Shown one piece after another: positions 17,720 through 29,794 of a stretch of DNA of 64,000 bases. The notes beneath the pieces were generated by a model. The model was not told the DNA's origin, ran no database searches, and saw only the letters and a list, made by a program, of their open reading frames with translations. Each line of letters begins with the position of its first letter. The stretch's first letter is position 1. Position numbers and translations under genes: made by a program. The stretch comes from Mycolicibacterium sarraceniae (GTDB lineage: Bacteria > Actinomycetota > Actinomycetes > Mycobacteriales > Mycobacteriaceae). Where the stretch lies: positions 186,001 to 250,000 of the forward strand of contig NZ_AP022595.1 of NCBI RefSeq assembly GCF_010731875.1. The letters run 5' to 3'.

Positions 17720-19017
17720 TGAGTATCGAAGAAAACGTGATCGTCCTGGGCGGCCAGGACTGGCAGGACATCGTGGCCGCCGCCCGCAAGGGCGAAGCCG
17801 GCGAGCGGATCGTGGTGAACATGGGTCCCCAGCATCCCTCGACACACGGGGTGTTGCGGTTGATCCTGGAGATCGAGGGCGAGACGGTCACCGAAGCCCG
17901 ATGCGGCATCGGGTATCTGCACACCGGTATCGAAAAGAACCTCGAGTACCGCACCTGGACTCAAGGCGTGACGTTCGTAACCCGGATGGACTACCTGTCG
18001 CCGTTTTTCAATGAGACCGCCTACTGCCTTGGCGTGGAACGACTTCTCGACATCACCGACGACATCCCGGTGCGGGCGAGCGTGGTTCGGGTGATGGTGA
18101 TGGAACTCAACCGCATCTCCAGCCATCTGGTGGCGTTGGCCACCGGCGGCATGGAGTTGGGGGCGATGACCCCGATGTTCTTCGGCTTCCGCGAACGCGA
18201 GCTCATCTTGAACGTGTTCGAGGCGATCACCGGCTTGCGGATGAACAACGCCTACATCCGCCCCGGCGGCCTGGCCACCGACCTGCCGGACGACGGACCC
18301 GAGCGGGTTCGTGACCTTCTCACGATCCTGCCTGGACGGCTGCGTGAACTCGAAGACCTCTTGACCGAGAGCTATATCTGGAAGGCCCGCACTCAGGGGA
18401 TCGGTTACCTGGATCTAACCGGGTGTATGGCGCTGGGCATCACCGGTCCGGTGCTGCGGTCCACCGGGCTGCCTCATGATCTACGCAAGACTCAACCCTA
18501 TTGCGGCTACGAGACCTATGACTTCGATGTCGTCACCGCCACCGGCTCTGATTGCTATGGCCGGTACCTGATCCGGGTCGGTGAAATGCGCCAGTCTCTG
18601 CGCATTGTCGCCCAGTGCCTGGAGCGGTTGGAGCCCGGCCCGGTGATGATCAGTGACAAGAAGCTGGCCTGGCCCGCGGATCTGCAAATCGGCCCCGACG
18701 GGCTGGGTAACTCCCCCGCCCATATCGCCAAGATCATGGGCACCTCGATGGAAGGCCTGATCCATCACTTCAAACTGGTCACCGAGGGCTTCCGGGTGCC
18801 CGCCGGTCAGGTCTACGTCGCGGTGGAATCTCCCCGCGGCGAGCTCGGGGTGCACATGGTCTCCGACGGTGGCACGCGTCCGTATCGGGTGCATTACCGC
18901 GACCCGAGTTTCACGAATCTGCAGGCGGTGGCCGCCATGTCGGAGGGCGGCATGGTCGCCGACGTCATCGCCGCCGTCGCGTCCATCGATCCGGTCATGG
19001 GAGGTGTCGACAGGTGA
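17719..19017 (+). CDS. nuoD: NADH-quinone oxidoreductase subunit D
   Basis: A 49-kDa-type subunit of 432 residues, related to hydrogenase large subunits, forming most of the quinone-binding cavity with NuoB. Landmarks are [14 protein letters not shown] (with the quinone-site His), [17 protein letters not shown]-like [11 protein letters not shown], and the C-terminal REPSFTNL-like [11 protein letters not shown] and [18 protein letters not shown]. The ATG shares one base with the nuoC stop. Confidence 0.96.
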   Translation: MSIEENVIVLGGQDWQDIVAAARKGEAGERIVVNMGPQHPSTHGVLRLILEIEGETVTEARCGIGYLHTGIEKNLEYRTWTQGVTFVTRMDYLSPFFNETAYCLGVERLLDITDDIPVRASVVRVMVMELNRISSHLVALATGGMELGAMTPMFFGFRERELILNVFEAITGLRMNNAYIRPGGLATDLPDDGPERVRDLLTILPGRLRELEDLLTESYIWKARTQGIGYLDLTGCMALGITGPVLRSTGLPHDLRKTQPYCGYETYDFDVVTATGSDCYGRYLIRVGEMRQSLRIVAQCLERLEPGPVMISDKKLAWPADLQIGPDGLGNSPAHIAKIMGTSMEGLIHHFKLVTEGFRVPAGQVYVAVESPRGELGVHMVSDGGTRPYRVHYRDPSFTNLQAVAAMSEGGMVADVIAAVASIDPVMGGVDR

Positions 19018-19751
19018 GCATCGACCTGGTGTTGGGCCCGCGGCCTGAGGAACCCGGGCGGCCCACCAGCTATCCGGCCCAGGTGCAACAGCGCCTCGCC
19101 GCTGACGCGGCGCTGATCATCGCCCGCTACCCGCAGGCCCGTTCGGCGCTGCTGCCCCTGCTGCATCTGGTCCAGTCCGAAGACGGTTACGTTACCGGGG
19201 CCGGAATCGCCTTCTGCGCGGGCCAACTCGACCTGACCGATGCCGAGGTGGCCGCCGTCGCCACCTTCTACTCGATGTACCGTCGCACCCCCACCGGCGA
19301 GTACCTGGTCGGCGTGTGCACCAACACCCTGTGCGCCGTCATGGGCGGTGACGCCATCCTGGACACCCTGGAAACCGAACTGGGTGTGCACGCCGGGGGC
19401 ACCACCGCCGACGGGCGCATCACCCTCGAGCACATCGAATGCAACGCCGCCTGCGACTACGCCCCGGTCATCATGGTCAATTGGGAGTTCTTCGACAATC
19501 AAACCCCGGCCACCGCACGCCAACTCATCGACGATATTCGCGCCGGCCACACCCCACACCCCACCCGCGGCAGCCAACTCTGCTCATTCCGGGACACCGC
19601 ACGAACGCTGGCCGGGCTGTCGAGTGACGGCGAGTCCGGCGGCGGCGCACCGGGCGCGGCCACATTAGCCGGTCTGCGGGTGGCCCGCGAGCTCGGCATG
19701 TCGGCACCCCCGGTCCCCGAAAGCGAGGCGCGATGCCCGCAACATCGCTGA
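19014..19751 (+). CDS. nuoE: NADH-quinone oxidoreductase subunit E
   Basis: A 245-residue, 24-kDa-type subunit with a thioredoxin-like fold holding the N1a [2Fe-2S] cluster. Ligands are the Cys pair in GVCTNTLC and the Cys pair in [10 protein letters not shown]. The C-terminal tail (after about residue 180) is low-complexity Gly/Ser/Ala-rich and longer than in E. coli NuoE, as seen in mycobacteria. GTG 19014 overlaps the nuoD stop, and the 3' end overlaps nuoF by 19 bases. Confidence 0.95.
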   Translation: MSIDLVLGPRPEEPGRPTSYPAQVQQRLAADAALIIARYPQARSALLPLLHLVQSEDGYVTGAGIAFCAGQLDLTDAEVAAVATFYSMYRRTPTGEYLVGVCTNTLCAVMGGDAILDTLETELGVHAGGTTADGRITLEHIECNAACDYAPVIMVNWEFFDNQTPATARQLIDDIRAGHTPHPTRGSQLCSFRDTARTLAGLSSDGESGGGAPGAATLAGLRVARELGMSAPPVPESEARCPQHR

Positions 19752-21055
19752 CGCCGGTGCTGAGCCGGTTCTGGGATGAGCCCGAGCCCTGGGCGCTGGA
19801 AACGTATGTTCGCCATGACGGGTATCAGGCGCTGCGAACCGCGCTGAGTATGAAACCCGATGACGTCATCGCGACGGTCAAGGAGTCCGGGCTGCGCGGT
19901 CGCGGCGGTGCGGGCTTCCCCACCGGCACCAAATGGTCCTTCATTCCCCAGGACGCGACCGGGGCCGGCGCCAAGCCGAAGTATCTGGTGATCAATGCCG
20001 ACGAGTCCGAACCCGGTACTTGTAAAGACATTCCGCTGATTCTGACCACACCGCATTTCCTCGTCGAGGGCACCATCATCGCGGCATACGCGATCCGGGC
20101 CCGGCACGCCTTCATCTATGTGCGCGGTGAGGTCGTTCCGGTGTTGCGGCGGCTGCAGGCCGCGGTCGCCGAAGCCTATGCGGCGGGCTATCTGGGCACC
20201 GATATCCAGGGCTCGGGATTCGATCTCGACCTGATCGTGCATGCCGGAGCCGGGGCCTACATCTGCGGTGAGGAAACCGCGCTGCTGGACTCACTGGAAG
20301 GCCGCCGCGGCCAGCCCCGGCTACGGCCACCGTTTCCCGCCGTCGCCGGCCTGTACGCCTGCCCCACCGTCGTCAACAATGTCGAGTCCATCGCCAGCGT
20401 GCCGCCGATCTTGCTGGGCGGGGTGGACTGGTTCAAGTCGATGGGTTCGGAGAAATCGCCTGGCTTCACGCTGTATTCGCTGTCCGGACATGTCAGCGCC
20501 CCTGGGCAGTACGAGGCACCGCTGGGCATCACCCTGCGCGAGTTGCTCGAATACGCCGGTGGGGTCCGTGCCGGTCACGAGCTGAAGTTCTGGACTCCCG
20601 GCGGATCGTCGACACCGTTGTTGACAGCCGAACATCTCGACGCGCCATTGGATTACGAGGGCATGGCCGCAGTCGGGTCAATGCTGGGCACGAAGGCGTT
20701 GCAGATCTTCGATGAGACCACCTGTGTGGTGCGCGCCGTGCGGCGCTGGACGCAGTTCTACGCCCACGAATCGTGTGGCAAGTGCACACCCTGTCGCGAA
20801 GGGACATACTGGCTCAGCCAGATCTACGAACGGCTCGAGACCGGCCGCGGCACCGAGGAAGACATCGGCAAACTGCTCGACATCTCCGACACCATCTTCG
20901 GAAAGTCGTTCTGCGCGTTGGGTGATGGTGCTGCCTCGCCGATCATCTCGTCGATCAAGTATTTCCGCGCTGAATACGAGGCCCACCTGGACGGCAGCTG
21001 CCCGTTCGACCCGTATGCCTCAATGCTGGCCGCGCCGGAGGGGGTGGGAGCCTGA
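19733..21055 (+). CDS. nuoF: NADH-quinone oxidoreductase subunit F
   Basis: A 440-residue NADH dehydrogenase subunit that binds NADH, FMN and cluster N3. Visible are [16 protein letters not shown] (FMN/NADH), a Gly-rich [12 protein letters not shown] segment, and [12 protein letters not shown] plus a later Cys (SFCALGDGA) for the [4Fe-4S] cluster. ATG 19733 lies within the end of nuoE. It is complete and normal. Confidence 0.96.
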   Translation: MPATSLTPVLSRFWDEPEPWALETYVRHDGYQALRTALSMKPDDVIATVKESGLRGRGGAGFPTGTKWSFIPQDATGAGAKPKYLVINADESEPGTCKDIPLILTTPHFLVEGTIIAAYAIRARHAFIYVRGEVVPVLRRLQAAVAEAYAAGYLGTDIQGSGFDLDLIVHAGAGAYICGEETALLDSLEGRRGQPRLRPPFPAVAGLYACPTVVNNVESIASVPPILLGGVDWFKSMGSEKSPGFTLYSLSGHVSAPGQYEAPLGITLRELLEYAGGVRAGHELKFWTPGGSSTPLLTAEHLDAPLDYEGMAAVGSMLGTKALQIFDETTCVVRAVRRWTQFYAHESCGKCTPCREGTYWLSQIYERLETGRGTEEDIGKLLDISDTIFGKSFCALGDGAASPIISSIKYFRAEYEAHLDGSCPFDPYASMLAAPEGVGA

Positions 21056-23436
21056 TGACCCAGACCGCAGATACAAATGCACCGATGTCTCCTGCCGTAG
21101 CGATGGTCAACCTCGTCATCGATGACGTCGACGTCGCAGTACCCAAGGGCACATTGGTGATTCGGGCCGCGGAACTGATGGGGGTGCAGATACCGCGGTT
21201 CTGTGATCATCCGCTGCTTGATCCGGTCGGGGCCTGCCGGCAATGTCTGGTCGAGGTCGAAGGCCAGCGCAAGCCGATGGCCAGCTGCACCACCACAGTG
21301 TCCGACGGCATGGTTGTACATACCCAGTACACCTCCGAGGCTGCCGACAAAGCCCAGCACGGCGTGATGGAACTGCTGCTGATCAATCATCCGCTGGACT
21401 GCCCAGTATGCGACAAGGGTGGGGAATGCCCGCTACAGAACCAAGCGATGTCCAACGGGCGGGTCGACACTCGTTTCACCGATATCAAACGCACCTTCCC
21501 CAAGCCCATCAACCTGTCCACCGAGGTGCTGCTGGACCGGGAGCGCTGCGTGTTGTGTGCCCGCTGCACAAGGTTTTCCGACCAGATCGCCGGGGATCCA
21601 TTGATCTCGCTATTGGAACGCGGAGCGCAGCAGCAGGTCGGCATCGCACCCGGAGAACCCTTCGACTCCTACTTCAGTGGCAACACGGTGCAGATCTGCC
21701 CGGTCGGGGCGTTGACCAGTGCGGCATATCGTTTCCGGGCCCGCCCGTTCGATCTGGTGTCCAGCCCCAGCGTGTGCGAGCACTGCGCGTCGGGGTGCGC
21801 CCAGCGCACCGATCATCGCCGCGGCGTCGTGCTGCGCCGGCTGGCCGGTGACGACCCGGAAGTCAACGAGGAATGGAATTGCGACAAGGGCCGCTGGGCG
21901 TTCACCTACACCCGCGTCGGCGATCGCCTGACCACGCCGTTGGTGCGCGACGAGAACGGCGCCTTGCGTTCGGCGTCCTGGCCGGAGGCGATCGCGGTGG
22001 CTGCCGCTGGGCTGGCCTCGGGTCGGACCGGTGTGCTGGTCGGCGGCCGGGTCGGGGTCGAGGATGCCTATGCCTACGCCAAATTCGCCCGAATCGCCCT
22101 GGGCACCAATGACATCGACTTCCGTTCTCGACCGCACTCGGTGGAGGAACAGGAGTTCCTGGCCGCGGAGGTGGCCGGCCGCCACCACGTCAGCTACACC
22201 GATCTGCAGGCCGCCCCGGTGGTGGTGCTGGTCGGATTCGAGCCCGAGGACGAGTCGCCGATCGTATTCCTGCGGCTGCGCAAGGCGGTCCGCAAGCACG
22301 GCCTGCGCGTGGTGACGATCGCACCGTTCGCCTCGGCGGGATCCACCAAGCTGGCCGCCCAGGTGGTGCCGACCGAACCCGGGCAGGAGGCCTCAGCCCT
22401 CGGTGGGCTGGCCGCAGACCTGCCGGCATCCGCGATCATCCTGGCCGGAGAACGACTCGCGACCAGCCGTGGCGCACTGTCGGCGGTAGCGCGGGTCGCC
22501 AAGGAGACCGGCGCCCGGCTGGCCTGGATTCCCCGCCGCGCCGGTGAGCGCGGCGCCCTGGACACCGGGTGTCTACCCAATCTGCTGCCCGGCGCTCGTC
22601 CCGTCACTGCTGCTGGCGCCCGCCAACAGCTCTCTGCCGCCTGGCATGTCGCCGAGCTTCCCGACATGCCGGGCCGGGATACCACCGCGATCCTGGCCGC
22701 TGCCGCCGGCGGCGAACTGGACGCGCTGCTCATCGGTGGGGTCGATCCGACCGACCTGCCCGAGCCGCACGCCACTCTCGCCGCCATCGAATCGACCGGC
22801 TTCGTCGTAAGCCTCGAACTACGGGAATCCGCTGTGACGGCGCTGGCCGACGTGGTGTTCCCGATCGCCCCCGTTGTCGAGAAGGCCGGCTCATTCCTGA
22901 ACTGGGAAGGCCGGATTCGCTCCTTCGAACCCGCAATGCCCGGCAACTCTTTCCCTGATCTGCGGGTGCTGCAGATCATGGCCGACGAACTCGGGGTGGA
23001 CCTCGGATTCCGCACCCCCGCCGAAGCCCGCGCGGAGATCGCGGCGTTGGGGTCTTGGGACGGCGAGCGGCCCGCTCCCCCGGCCGTTGCGCCGAAGGAG
23101 CCGATGCCATTGGAGACCGGTGAGGCAGTGCTGGCGGGATGGCGAGTGCTGTTGGATTCCGGGCGGTTACAGGACAGTGAACCATATCTGGCGGGAACCG
23201 CACGGCCGGCTGTGGTGCACCTGTCGGCGGCGACGGCAGCCGGGATCGACACCGCCGACGGAGATGTGGTCACCGTGTCGACCGGGCGCGGAGCGATCAC
23301 CTTGCCGCTGGCGATCACCGACATGCCCGATGGTGTGGTGTGGCTGCCGCTGCACTCACCCGGTAGCGCGGTGCACGAGCAACTCGGCGTCACCACCGGT
23401 GCCGTGGTATGCATCGAGCGGGAGGCCGGCGCATGA
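21055..23436 (+). CDS. nuoG: NADH-quinone oxidoreductase subunit G
   Basis: A 793-residue subunit of the molybdopterin-oxidoreductase type. The N-terminal third has ligand sets for N1b ([15 protein letters not shown]...MASC), the His/Cys N5 region ([13 protein letters not shown]), N4 (CVLCARC and ICPVGAL), and an extra CEHCASGC set of the N7 type. The remaining two thirds form the degenerate molybdopterin-like domain without cofactor. It transfers electrons along the iron-sulfur chain to NuoI. It overlaps nuoF by one base. Confidence 0.95.
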   Translation: MTQTADTNAPMSPAVAMVNLVIDDVDVAVPKGTLVIRAAELMGVQIPRFCDHPLLDPVGACRQCLVEVEGQRKPMASCTTTVSDGMVVHTQYTSEAADKAQHGVMELLLINHPLDCPVCDKGGECPLQNQAMSNGRVDTRFTDIKRTFPKPINLSTEVLLDRERCVLCARCTRFSDQIAGDPLISLLERGAQQQVGIAPGEPFDSYFSGNTVQICPVGALTSAAYRFRARPFDLVSSPSVCEHCASGCAQRTDHRRGVVLRRLAGDDPEVNEEWNCDKGRWAFTYTRVGDRLTTPLVRDENGALRSASWPEAIAVAAAGLASGRTGVLVGGRVGVEDAYAYAKFARIALGTNDIDFRSRPHSVEEQEFLAAEVAGRHHVSYTDLQAAPVVVLVGFEPEDESPIVFLRLRKAVRKHGLRVVTIAPFASAGSTKLAAQVVPTEPGQEASALGGLAADLPASAIILAGERLATSRGALSAVARVAKETGARLAWIPRRAGERGALDTGCLPNLLPGARPVTAAGARQQLSAAWHVAELPDMPGRDTTAILAAAAGGELDALLIGGVDPTDLPEPHATLAAIESTGFVVSLELRESAVTALADVVFPIAPVVEKAGSFLNWEGRIRSFEPAMPGNSFPDLRVLQIMADELGVDLGFRTPAEARAEIAALGSWDGERPAPPAVAPKEPMPLETGEAVLAGWRVLLDSGRLQDSEPYLAGTARPAVVHLSAATAAGIDTADGDVVTVSTGRGAITLPLAITDMPDGVVWLPLHSPGSAVHEQLGVTTGAVVCIEREAGA

Positions 23437-24662
23437 ACTACCCGGATATGACGGTGTTCGGTCTTGATCCGTGGTGGCTGATTGTGATCAAGGCGGTCGC
23501 GGTCTTCGCCTTCCTCTTGCTCACCGTATTGGTGGCGATCCTGCTGGAACGCAAGATCCTGAGCCGCATGCAAATGCGGTACGGACCCAACCGAGTCGGA
23601 CCGTGGGGAATCCTGCAATCCCTGGCCGACGGCATCAAACTCGCCCTGAAAGAGGGGCTGATACCGGCCGGGGTGGACAAGCCCATTTACCTGATGGCGC
23701 CGATCATTTCGGTGATCCCGGCGATCCTGGCCTTCGCGGTCATCCCCTTGGGTCCGGTGGTCTCGGTCTTCGGACACCGGACTCCGTTGCAGCTCACCGA
23801 TCTCCCGGTCGCGGTGCTCTACATCCTGGCCGTCACCTCGATCGGGGTGTACGGGATCGTGCTGGCCGGCTGGTCCTCGGGTTCCACCTATCCCCTGCTG
23901 GGTGGGTTGCGCTCCAGCGCGCAGGTGATCTCCTACGAGATCGCCATGGCATTGTCTTTTGCCGCGGTGTTCCTGTACGCCGGCACCATGTCCACATCAG
24001 GCATCGTGGCCGCCCAGGAACACACCTGGTACGTCTTCCTGCTGCTGCCGTCCTTCGCGGTGTACGTCACCTCCATGGTCGGTGAAACCAACCGGGCCCC
24101 GTTCGACTTGCCCGAGGCCGAAGGCGAACTGGTGGGCGGCTTTCACACCGAATACTCCTCGCTGAAGTTCGCGATGTTCATGCTCGCCGAGTACGTGAAC
24201 ATGACCACCGTCTCCGCACTGGCCACCACCTTGTTCCTCGGAGGCTGGCATGCCCCCTGGCCGATCAGCCTGATCGACGGCGCCAACACCGAGTGGTGGC
24301 CGCTGATCTGGTTCGTGGCCAAAGTGTGGACGTTCCTGTTCGTCTTCATGTGGCTACGGGCCACCCTGCCGCGGCTGCGCTACGACCAGTTCATGGCGCT
24401 GGGCTGGAAACTGCTCATCCCGATCTCGCTGGTCTGGATCATGATCGTGGCCGTCCTGCACAGCATCGGCCGCGCCGGCATCATCACCAACATGATCGTC
24501 GCCGCGGTGCTGTTGCTCGTCCTGCTGGCGGCGAAATCTCTGCGGCGCAAGCTCATCCACCGCAAGACCCTGCCACCACCGCCCCCGGCGGATGCCCGGG
24601 CGTTCCCCATCCCCCCGATGCCCGGTCCGGCGACGCCACCCAAGGAGACAGCAGATGCCTAA
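23433..24662 (+). CDS. nuoH: NADH-quinone oxidoreductase subunit H
   Basis: A 409-residue membrane subunit with eight or more helices that joins the arms of complex I and forms the quinone channel. Conserved stretches include [24 protein letters not shown] and [25 protein letters not shown]. The proline-rich C-terminal tail (after about residue 375) is longer than in E. coli and typical of mycobacteria. ATG 23433 overlaps the nuoG stop (ATGA). Confidence 0.96.
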   Translation: MNYPDMTVFGLDPWWLIVIKAVAVFAFLLLTVLVAILLERKILSRMQMRYGPNRVGPWGILQSLADGIKLALKEGLIPAGVDKPIYLMAPIISVIPAILAFAVIPLGPVVSVFGHRTPLQLTDLPVAVLYILAVTSIGVYGIVLAGWSSGSTYPLLGGLRSSAQVISYEIAMALSFAAVFLYAGTMSTSGIVAAQEHTWYVFLLLPSFAVYVTSMVGETNRAPFDLPEAEGELVGGFHTEYSSLKFAMFMLAEYVNMTTVSALATTLFLGGWHAPWPISLIDGANTEWWPLIWFVAKVWTFLFVFMWLRATLPRLRYDQFMALGWKLLIPISLVWIMIVAVLHSIGRAGIITNMIVAAVLLLVLLAAKSLRRKLIHRKTLPPPPPADARAFPIPPMPGPATPPKETADA

Positions 24663-25278
24663 GTTCCTCGATGCGGTCAAGGGTTTCGGCGTGACGTTCG
24701 GCACGATGTTCAAACGGCCTATTACCGAGGAGTATCCGGAGAAACCCGGCCCGGTCGCGCCGCGCTACCACGGCCGCCATCAGCTCAACCGGTATCCCGA
24801 CGGGCTGGAGAAGTGCATCGGCTGCGAACTGTGTGCGTGGGCGTGTCCCGCTGATGCCATCTACGTCGAGGGCGCCGATAACACTGCGGGCGAACGGTTT
24901 TCCCCCGGTGAGCGCTACGGGCGGGTGTACCAGATCAACTATCTGCGTTGCATTGGCTGCGGACTGTGCATCGAGGCATGCCCCACCCGGGCGCTGACCA
25001 TGACCAACATCTACGAGATGGCCGACGACAACCGCTCCGACCTGATCTACGGCAAGGACAAACTGCTGGCCCCACTACAACCGGGAATGGCAGCCCCGCC
25101 GCACGCGATGGCGCCGGGGGCCACCGACGAGGACTACTACTTGGGGCGGATCGCGGTCGGGCAAGCCTTGGGGATTGAGATCGGCGGGCAGGAGCGAAGC
25201 GACACGGGGATTGAGATCGGCGGGCAGGAGCGAAGCGACACGGGGATTGGCTCGGTCGGCAAAGGGGTGGCTGGGTGA
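24655..25278 (+). CDS. nuoI: NADH-quinone oxidoreductase subunit I
   Basis: A 207-residue ferredoxin-like subunit with two [4Fe-4S] clusters (N6a, N6b): [12 protein letters not shown] and [19 protein letters not shown] 24655 lies in the last codons of nuoH. The core ends near residue 170 ([12 protein letters not shown]). After that comes an unusual tail made of two copies of a 12-residue unit ([12 protein letters not shown]) and part of a third, encoded by a 36-bp tandem repeat. The tail is not part of the conserved NuoI fold and looks like recent sequence gain. Confidence 0.95.
   Translation: MPKFLDAVKGFGVTFGTMFKRPITEEYPEKPGPVAPRYHGRHQLNRYPDGLEKCIGCELCAWACPADAIYVEGADNTAGERFSPGERYGRVYQINYLRCIGCGLCIEACPTRALTMTNIYEMADDNRSDLIYGKDKLLAPLQPGMAAPPHAMAPGATDEDYYLGRIAVGQALGIEIGGQERSDTGIEIGGQERSDTGIGSVGKGVAG
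25171..25242 (+). repeat. Tandem 36-bp repeat inside the nuoI 3' end
   Basis: Two identical 36-base units (25171-25206 and 25207-25242) are followed by the first 8 to 9 bases of a third. The core GGAGCGAAGCGAC is a partly self-complementary sequence of the kind found in dispersed short repeats. The period is a multiple of three, so the nuoI frame stays open. Confidence 0.85.
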
Positions 25279-26021
25279 CTGTAACCTTCCTGGCGGCCGA
25301 AACCCTCGTCCGCACATCCACAACCGAGGCCGTGGTGTTCTGGATTCTCGCCGTCATCGCGGTGGCCGGAGCGGTCGGCGTCGTCACGGCACCCAAGGCC
25401 GTCTACGGGGCGATCTTCCTCGCCACCACGATGATCGCGCTGGCGATGGTCTACGTCGCACAGGACGCGCTGTTCCTCGGAGTGGTGCAGGTGGTCGTCT
25501 ACACCGGTGCGGTGATGATGCTGTTTCTGTTCGTGCTGATGCTGATCGGCGTCGACTCCTCGGAGTCACTGGTGGAAACCATTCGAGGCCAGCGTATTGC
25601 GGCTATCGCGGCCGGCCTGGGGTTCGGCATCTTGCTGATCGCCGGGATCGGCACCGTGACCACGACCGGGTTCGTGGGCTTGGCCGAGGCGAATGCGGGT
25701 GGCAATGTGCAGGGCCTGGCGGTGCTCATCTTCACCCGCGACCTCTGGGCCTTCGAGCTGACCAGTGCGCTGTTGATCACTGCGGCCCTTGGTGCGATGG
25801 TGCTGGCGCACCGGGAGCGGTTCGAACGGCGAAAGACCCAGCGCGAATTGGTGATCGACCGCTTCCAGACCGGCGCCCGCGCCACACCGCTGCCCAACCC
25901 CGGGGTCTACGCCCGGCACAACGCCCTCAACACCCTGGCTCGACTACCCGACGGCACGAAGGAGGAATCGTCGGTGAGCACGATCCTGGCGCGGTCCGAC
26001 AACGGGAACGGTCAACGATGA
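25275..26021 (+). CDS. nuoJ: NADH-quinone oxidoreductase subunit J
   Basis: A 248-residue membrane subunit with five helices. The conserved motif [18 protein letters not shown], containing the pi-bulge helix 3 involved in coupling, lies near residues 75-92. The C-terminal 65 residues are soluble and longer than in E. coli NuoJ. GTG 25275 overlaps the nuoI stop codon. Confidence 0.94.
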   Translation: MTVTFLAAETLVRTSTTEAVVFWILAVIAVAGAVGVVTAPKAVYGAIFLATTMIALAMVYVAQDALFLGVVQVVVYTGAVMMLFLFVLMLIGVDSSESLVETIRGQRIAAIAAGLGFGILLIAGIGTVTTTGFVGLAEANAGGNVQGLAVLIFTRDLWAFELTSALLITAALGAMVLAHRERFERRKTQRELVIDRFQTGARATPLPNPGVYARHNALNTLARLPDGTKEESSVSTILARSDNGNGQR

Positions 26022-26317
26022 ATCCGGACAACTACCTATATCTGTCGGCGCTGTTGTTCACCATCGGCGCCTCAGGGGTGTTGTTGCGGCGCAACGCGAT
26101 CGTCATGTTCATGTGTGTGGAGCTGATGCTCAATGCCGCGAATCTGGCATTCGTGACGTTCTCCCGCATGCACGGTCACCTGGACGGTCAGGTGGTGGCG
26201 TTCTTCACCATGGTGGTGGCCGCCTGCGAGGTGGTGGTCGGTCTGGCGATCATCATGACGATCTTCCGCACCCGGCGTAGCGCCAACGTCGACGACGCCC
26301 ACCTGTTGCGGCACTGA
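26018..26317 (+). CDS. nuoK: NADH-quinone oxidoreductase subunit K
   Basis: A 99-residue membrane subunit, three helices, related to MrpC antiporter subunits. Two conserved glutamates of proton transfer are visible: in [12 protein letters not shown] (helix 2) and [11 protein letters not shown] (helix 3). The start ATG 26018 overlaps the nuoJ stop (ATGA) and the stop overlaps the nuoL ATG. Confidence 0.96.
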   Translation: MNPDNYLYLSALLFTIGASGVLLRRNAIVMFMCVELMLNAANLAFVTFSRMHGHLDGQVVAFFTMVVAACEVVVGLAIIMTIFRTRRSANVDDAHLLRH

Positions 26318-28194
26318 TGTACGTGTGGTTGACCATCGCGCTGCCCCTGGCCGGGGCGGTGATCCTGCTGCTGGGGGGCAAGGCCACAAACGCGTGGGGA
26401 CATCTCCTGGCCTGCGCCGCCATGATCGGCGCGTTCGTTTGCGGCGCAGTGTTATTCACCCACCTGCTCGCGCTCCCGGGCGAGAACCGCATCGTCCACG
26501 AGGTGCTGTTCTCCTGGGTGCCGGTCGGTGTCCTGCGGGTGGACTTCGGCCTGCAACTCGATGCGCTGTCGATGTGCTTCGTGCTGCTGATCAGCGGGGT
26601 GGGCTCTCTCATCCACATCTACTCGATCGGCTACATGAAGACCGACCCCGCTCGCCGGAGGTTTTTCGCCTACCTCAACCTGTTCGTCGCCGCGATGCTG
26701 CTGCTGGTGCTGGCCGACAACTACCTGGGCCTCTACCTGGGCTGGGAAGGCGTGGGTCTGGCGTCGTATCTGCTGATCGGGTTCTGGTCGCACAAGCCGT
26801 CGGCGGCCACCGCAGCCAAGAAAGCCTTCGTGGTCAACCGCGTCGGAGACATGGGCCTGGCGATCGCGTTGATGGTGCTGTTCGCCAGCCTCGGCTCGGT
26901 CACCTTCAGCACCGTGTTCGCTTCAGTGCCGGGCATGAGCCAGAGCGCACTGACCGCGGTCGGCCTGCTGCTGCTCCTGGGCGCCTGCGGCAAGAGCGCC
27001 CAGGTGCCACTGCAGTCCTGGCTCGGTGACGCGATGGAAGGCCCCACCCCGGTGTCCGCACTGATCCACGCCGCGACCATGGTCACCGCCGGTGTCTACC
27101 TCATCGTCCGATCCGGCCCGATTTTCAACGCCGCGCCGGGTGCGCAGACCGCCGTCGTCATCGTCGGCGCCGTCACCCTGCTGTTCGGCGCGATCATCGG
27201 CTGCGCCAAGGACGACGTCAAGAAGGCACTCGCCGCCTCCACGATGTCCCAGATCGGCTACATGGTGCTGGCCGCCGGACTGGGTCCGGCCGGCTACGCG
27301 GTCGCGATCATGCATCTGCTCACCCACGGCTTCTTCAAGGCCGGCCTGTTCCTCGGGGCCGGCTCGATCATGCACGCCATGGACGACGAGACCGATATGC
27401 GCCGCTACGGCGGCCTACGCTCCGTGGTGCCCATCACCTTCGTCACCTTTGGGCTCGGCTATCTCGCGATCATCGGCGTCCCGCCGTTCGCCGGCTACTT
27501 CTCCAAAGACGCCATCATCGAAGCGGCGTTCAACAGCGGCGGCGCCAAAGGCATCCTTCTGGGCGGGGCCGCGTTACTCGGCGCGGGGATCACCGCCTTC
27601 TACATGACCCGCGTCATGCTCTTGACATTCTTCGGCCATCGGCGCTGGAAACCCAACACCCACCCCCACGAATCCCCCGCCACCATGACCGCGCCGATGA
27701 TCGCGCTGGCCGTCGGCTCCGTCGGCACCGGTGCCCTCCTCGCCATCGGCAACACCCTGCGACACTGGCTGGAGCCGGTGGTCGGCAGCCACGAAGCCGA
27801 ACACCTCATCCCCGCCTGGATCATCACCGTGACCGCGCTGGGCGTCGTCGCCATCGGTATCGCGGCGGCCTACCGGCAATACGCGACGCGCAAGGTGCCC
27901 GAGGCCGCGCCGCTGGACGTGTCCCCGCTGACCGTCGCGGCACGCAACGACCTCTACGGGGACGCGTTCAACGAGGCGGTCTTCATGCGCAGCGGCCAGG
28001 AGCTGACGAAAGGTCTTGTGGTCGTGGATGAGAAGGGCGTCGACGGGGTGACGCAGGGGCTCGCCTATGCGGTCGGCCGGATCTCGGAACGGCTGCGTCA
28101 GGTGCAGACCGGGTTCGCCCGCTCGTATGCGCTGTGCATGCTGGCCGGTACGGCACTGGTGATCGCCGTAGTCCTGTTCACGGCGTGGAGGTGA
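26317..28194 (+). CDS. nuoL: NADH-quinone oxidoreductase subunit L
   Basis: A 625-residue antiporter-like proton-pumping subunit at the distal end of complex I, about 16 helices with a long lateral helix near the C-terminus. Characteristic stretches are [56 protein letters not shown] and [23 protein letters not shown]. It is complete and followed by nuoM after four bases. Confidence 0.96.
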   Translation: MYVWLTIALPLAGAVILLLGGKATNAWGHLLACAAMIGAFVCGAVLFTHLLALPGENRIVHEVLFSWVPVGVLRVDFGLQLDALSMCFVLLISGVGSLIHIYSIGYMKTDPARRRFFAYLNLFVAAMLLLVLADNYLGLYLGWEGVGLASYLLIGFWSHKPSAATAAKKAFVVNRVGDMGLAIALMVLFASLGSVTFSTVFASVPGMSQSALTAVGLLLLLGACGKSAQVPLQSWLGDAMEGPTPVSALIHAATMVTAGVYLIVRSGPIFNAAPGAQTAVVIVGAVTLLFGAIIGCAKDDVKKALAASTMSQIGYMVLAAGLGPAGYAVAIMHLLTHGFFKAGLFLGAGSIMHAMDDETDMRRYGGLRSVVPITFVTFGLGYLAIIGVPPFAGYFSKDAIIEAAFNSGGAKGILLGGAALLGAGITAFYMTRVMLLTFFGHRRWKPNTHPHESPATMTAPMIALAVGSVGTGALLAIGNTLRHWLEPVVGSHEAEHLIPAWIITVTALGVVAIGIAAAYRQYATRKVPEAAPLDVSPLTVAARNDLYGDAFNEAVFMRSGQELTKGLVVVDEKGVDGVTQGLAYAVGRISERLRQVQTGFARSYALCMLAGTALVIAVVLFTAWR

Positions 28195-28198
28195 CACA

Positions 28199-29794
28199 AT
28201 GACGAACGTTCCCTGGCTGACCGTGCTGTGGGCGATCCCCGTCGTCGGCGCGGCCGTGATCATCGTGCTGCCCGCCTCGCTGCGGCAGTTCGCGAAGTAC
28301 GCCGGGGTCGTGGTCTCGCTGGCGGTGTTGGTGCTATCGCTACTGCTCGCCGTGCGCTTCGATCCGACCGGCGCGCAGTTCCAGTTCGTCGAAAACCATC
28401 CGTGGATACCGTCTTTCGGCACCGGGTACATCCTTGGCCTCGACGGGATCGCGTTGGCACTGGTAGTGCTCACCGCCGTCCTGATGCCGCTGTTGTTGAT
28501 CGCCGGCTGGAACGACGCCGACGCCCGGGCAGGGCTGTCCGGCCGCGCACCACACAGCTACATCGCGCTGATGCTGGCCGTCGAAGGCATGGTCATGATG
28601 TCGCTGGTTGCGCTCGACATCCTGCTGTTCTACGTCTTCTTCGAAGCCATGCTGATCCCGATGTACTTCCTGATCGGTGGGTTCGGCGGAGGAAATCGAG
28701 CTCAGTCCAATGCCGCCGGCTCCGCGGCGCCGGCCGCAGCGGTGAAGTTCCTGCTGTACAACCTGTTCGGCGGGTTAATCATGCTGGCCGCGGTCATCGG
28801 GCTCTACGTGGTCACTTCGGCCAGCAAGGCGTTCGACGCCGGCACATTCGACTTCCGCCTCATCGTCGACGCCGTTGCGACCGGGAAGTTCACGATGGCG
28901 CCCGGCGTCGCCAACGCGTTCTTCCTCGGGTTCCTGTTCGCGTTCGCGGTGAAAGCCCCGCTGTGGCCGTTCCATCGCTGGCTGCCAGATGCCGCGGTAC
29001 AGGCCACGCCGGCGTCTGCCGTGCTGATGATGGCGGTGATGGACAAGGTCGGCACTTTCGGGATGTTGCGTTACTGCCTGCCGCTCTTCCCCGACTCGGC
29101 AACGCTGTTCCGCCCGTTGATCATCGCGCTTGCGGTGATCGGGATCGTCTACGGCGCCATCCTGGCGATCGGCCAGACCGATGTCATGCGGCTCATCGCC
29201 TACACCTCGATCAGCCACTTCGGCTTCATCATCCTGGGCATCTTCGTGATGACCAGCCAGGGCCAGGCGGGCTCCACCCTGTACATGGTCAACCACGGCA
29301 TCTCCACGGCCGCATTGTTCTTGATCGCCGGGTTCCTGGTCACTCGCCGCGGCAGCCGGCTCATCGCCGATTACGGCGGGATCCAGAAGGTCGCCCCCGT
29401 TCTGGCGGGCACCTTCCTGGTGGCGGGCCTGGCGACGCTGTCGCTACCCGGGCTCGCCCCATTCATCAGTGAGTTCCTAGTTCTGATCGGCACATTCACT
29501 CGGTACCCTGCCTTCGCCGTCATCGCGTCCGTGGCGCTGGTGCTGTCCGCGGTCTACATACTCTGGCTCTATCAACGGATGATGACCGGTTCGATCACCG
29601 ACGGCAATGAGAAGGTCCGTGACTTGCGGCCGCGGGAGCTGCTGGTAGTGGCACCGCTGATCGCGCTGTTGATCGGGCTCGGGGTGTATCCCAAGATCGC
29701 CCTTGACGTCATCAACCCCGCGGTGGCCGCGACCCTGACGTCGATCCATCAAACCGACCCGGCACCCACCGTCGCGGAAGGGGCACGTCCGTGA
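28199..29794 (+). CDS. nuoM: NADH-quinone oxidoreductase subunit M
   Basis: A 531-residue antiporter-like proton-pumping subunit, about 14 helices. Landmarks are FYVFFEAMLIPMYFLIG (with the key Glu), FAVKAPLWPFHRWLPDAAVQATPASAVL (with the key Lys) and LIAYTSISHFGFIILGIF. ATG 28199 follows a GGAGGT site. It overlaps nuoN by four bases. Confidence 0.96.
   Translation: MTNVPWLTVLWAIPVVGAAVIIVLPASLRQFAKYAGVVVSLAVLVLSLLLAVRFDPTGAQFQFVENHPWIPSFGTGYILGLDGIALALVVLTAVLMPLLLIAGWNDADARAGLSGRAPHSYIALMLAVEGMVMMSLVALDILLFYVFFEAMLIPMYFLIGGFGGGNRAQSNAAGSAAPAAAVKFLLYNLFGGLIMLAAVIGLYVVTSASKAFDAGTFDFRLIVDAVATGKFTMAPGVANAFFLGFLFAFAVKAPLWPFHRWLPDAAVQATPASAVLMMAVMDKVGTFGMLRYCLPLFPDSATLFRPLIIALAVIGIVYGAILAIGQTDVMRLIAYTSISHFGFIILGIFVMTSQGQAGSTLYMVNHGISTAALFLIAGFLVTRRGSRLIADYGGIQKVAPVLAGTFLVAGLATLSLPGLAPFISEFLVLIGTFTRYPAFAVIASVALVLSAVYILWLYQRMMTGSITDGNEKVRDLRPRELLVVAPLIALLIGLGVYPKIALDVINPAVAATLTSIHQTDPAPTVAEGARP

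Noticed and set aside
22194..23777. 527-codon minus-strand frame inside nuoG and nuoH
   Set aside because: It is antisense to two well-conserved complex I genes and has shadow-type composition (Ser/Arg/Pro-rich) with no motif.
25171..25250. Possible CRISPR-like array
   Set aside because: Only two adjacent copies with no spacers, inside a coding frame; it is a tandem repeat.
28228..29472. 414-codon plus-strand frame within nuoM
   Set aside because: It is an Arg-rich shadow frame fully inside nuoM, which has unmistakable membrane-subunit motifs.
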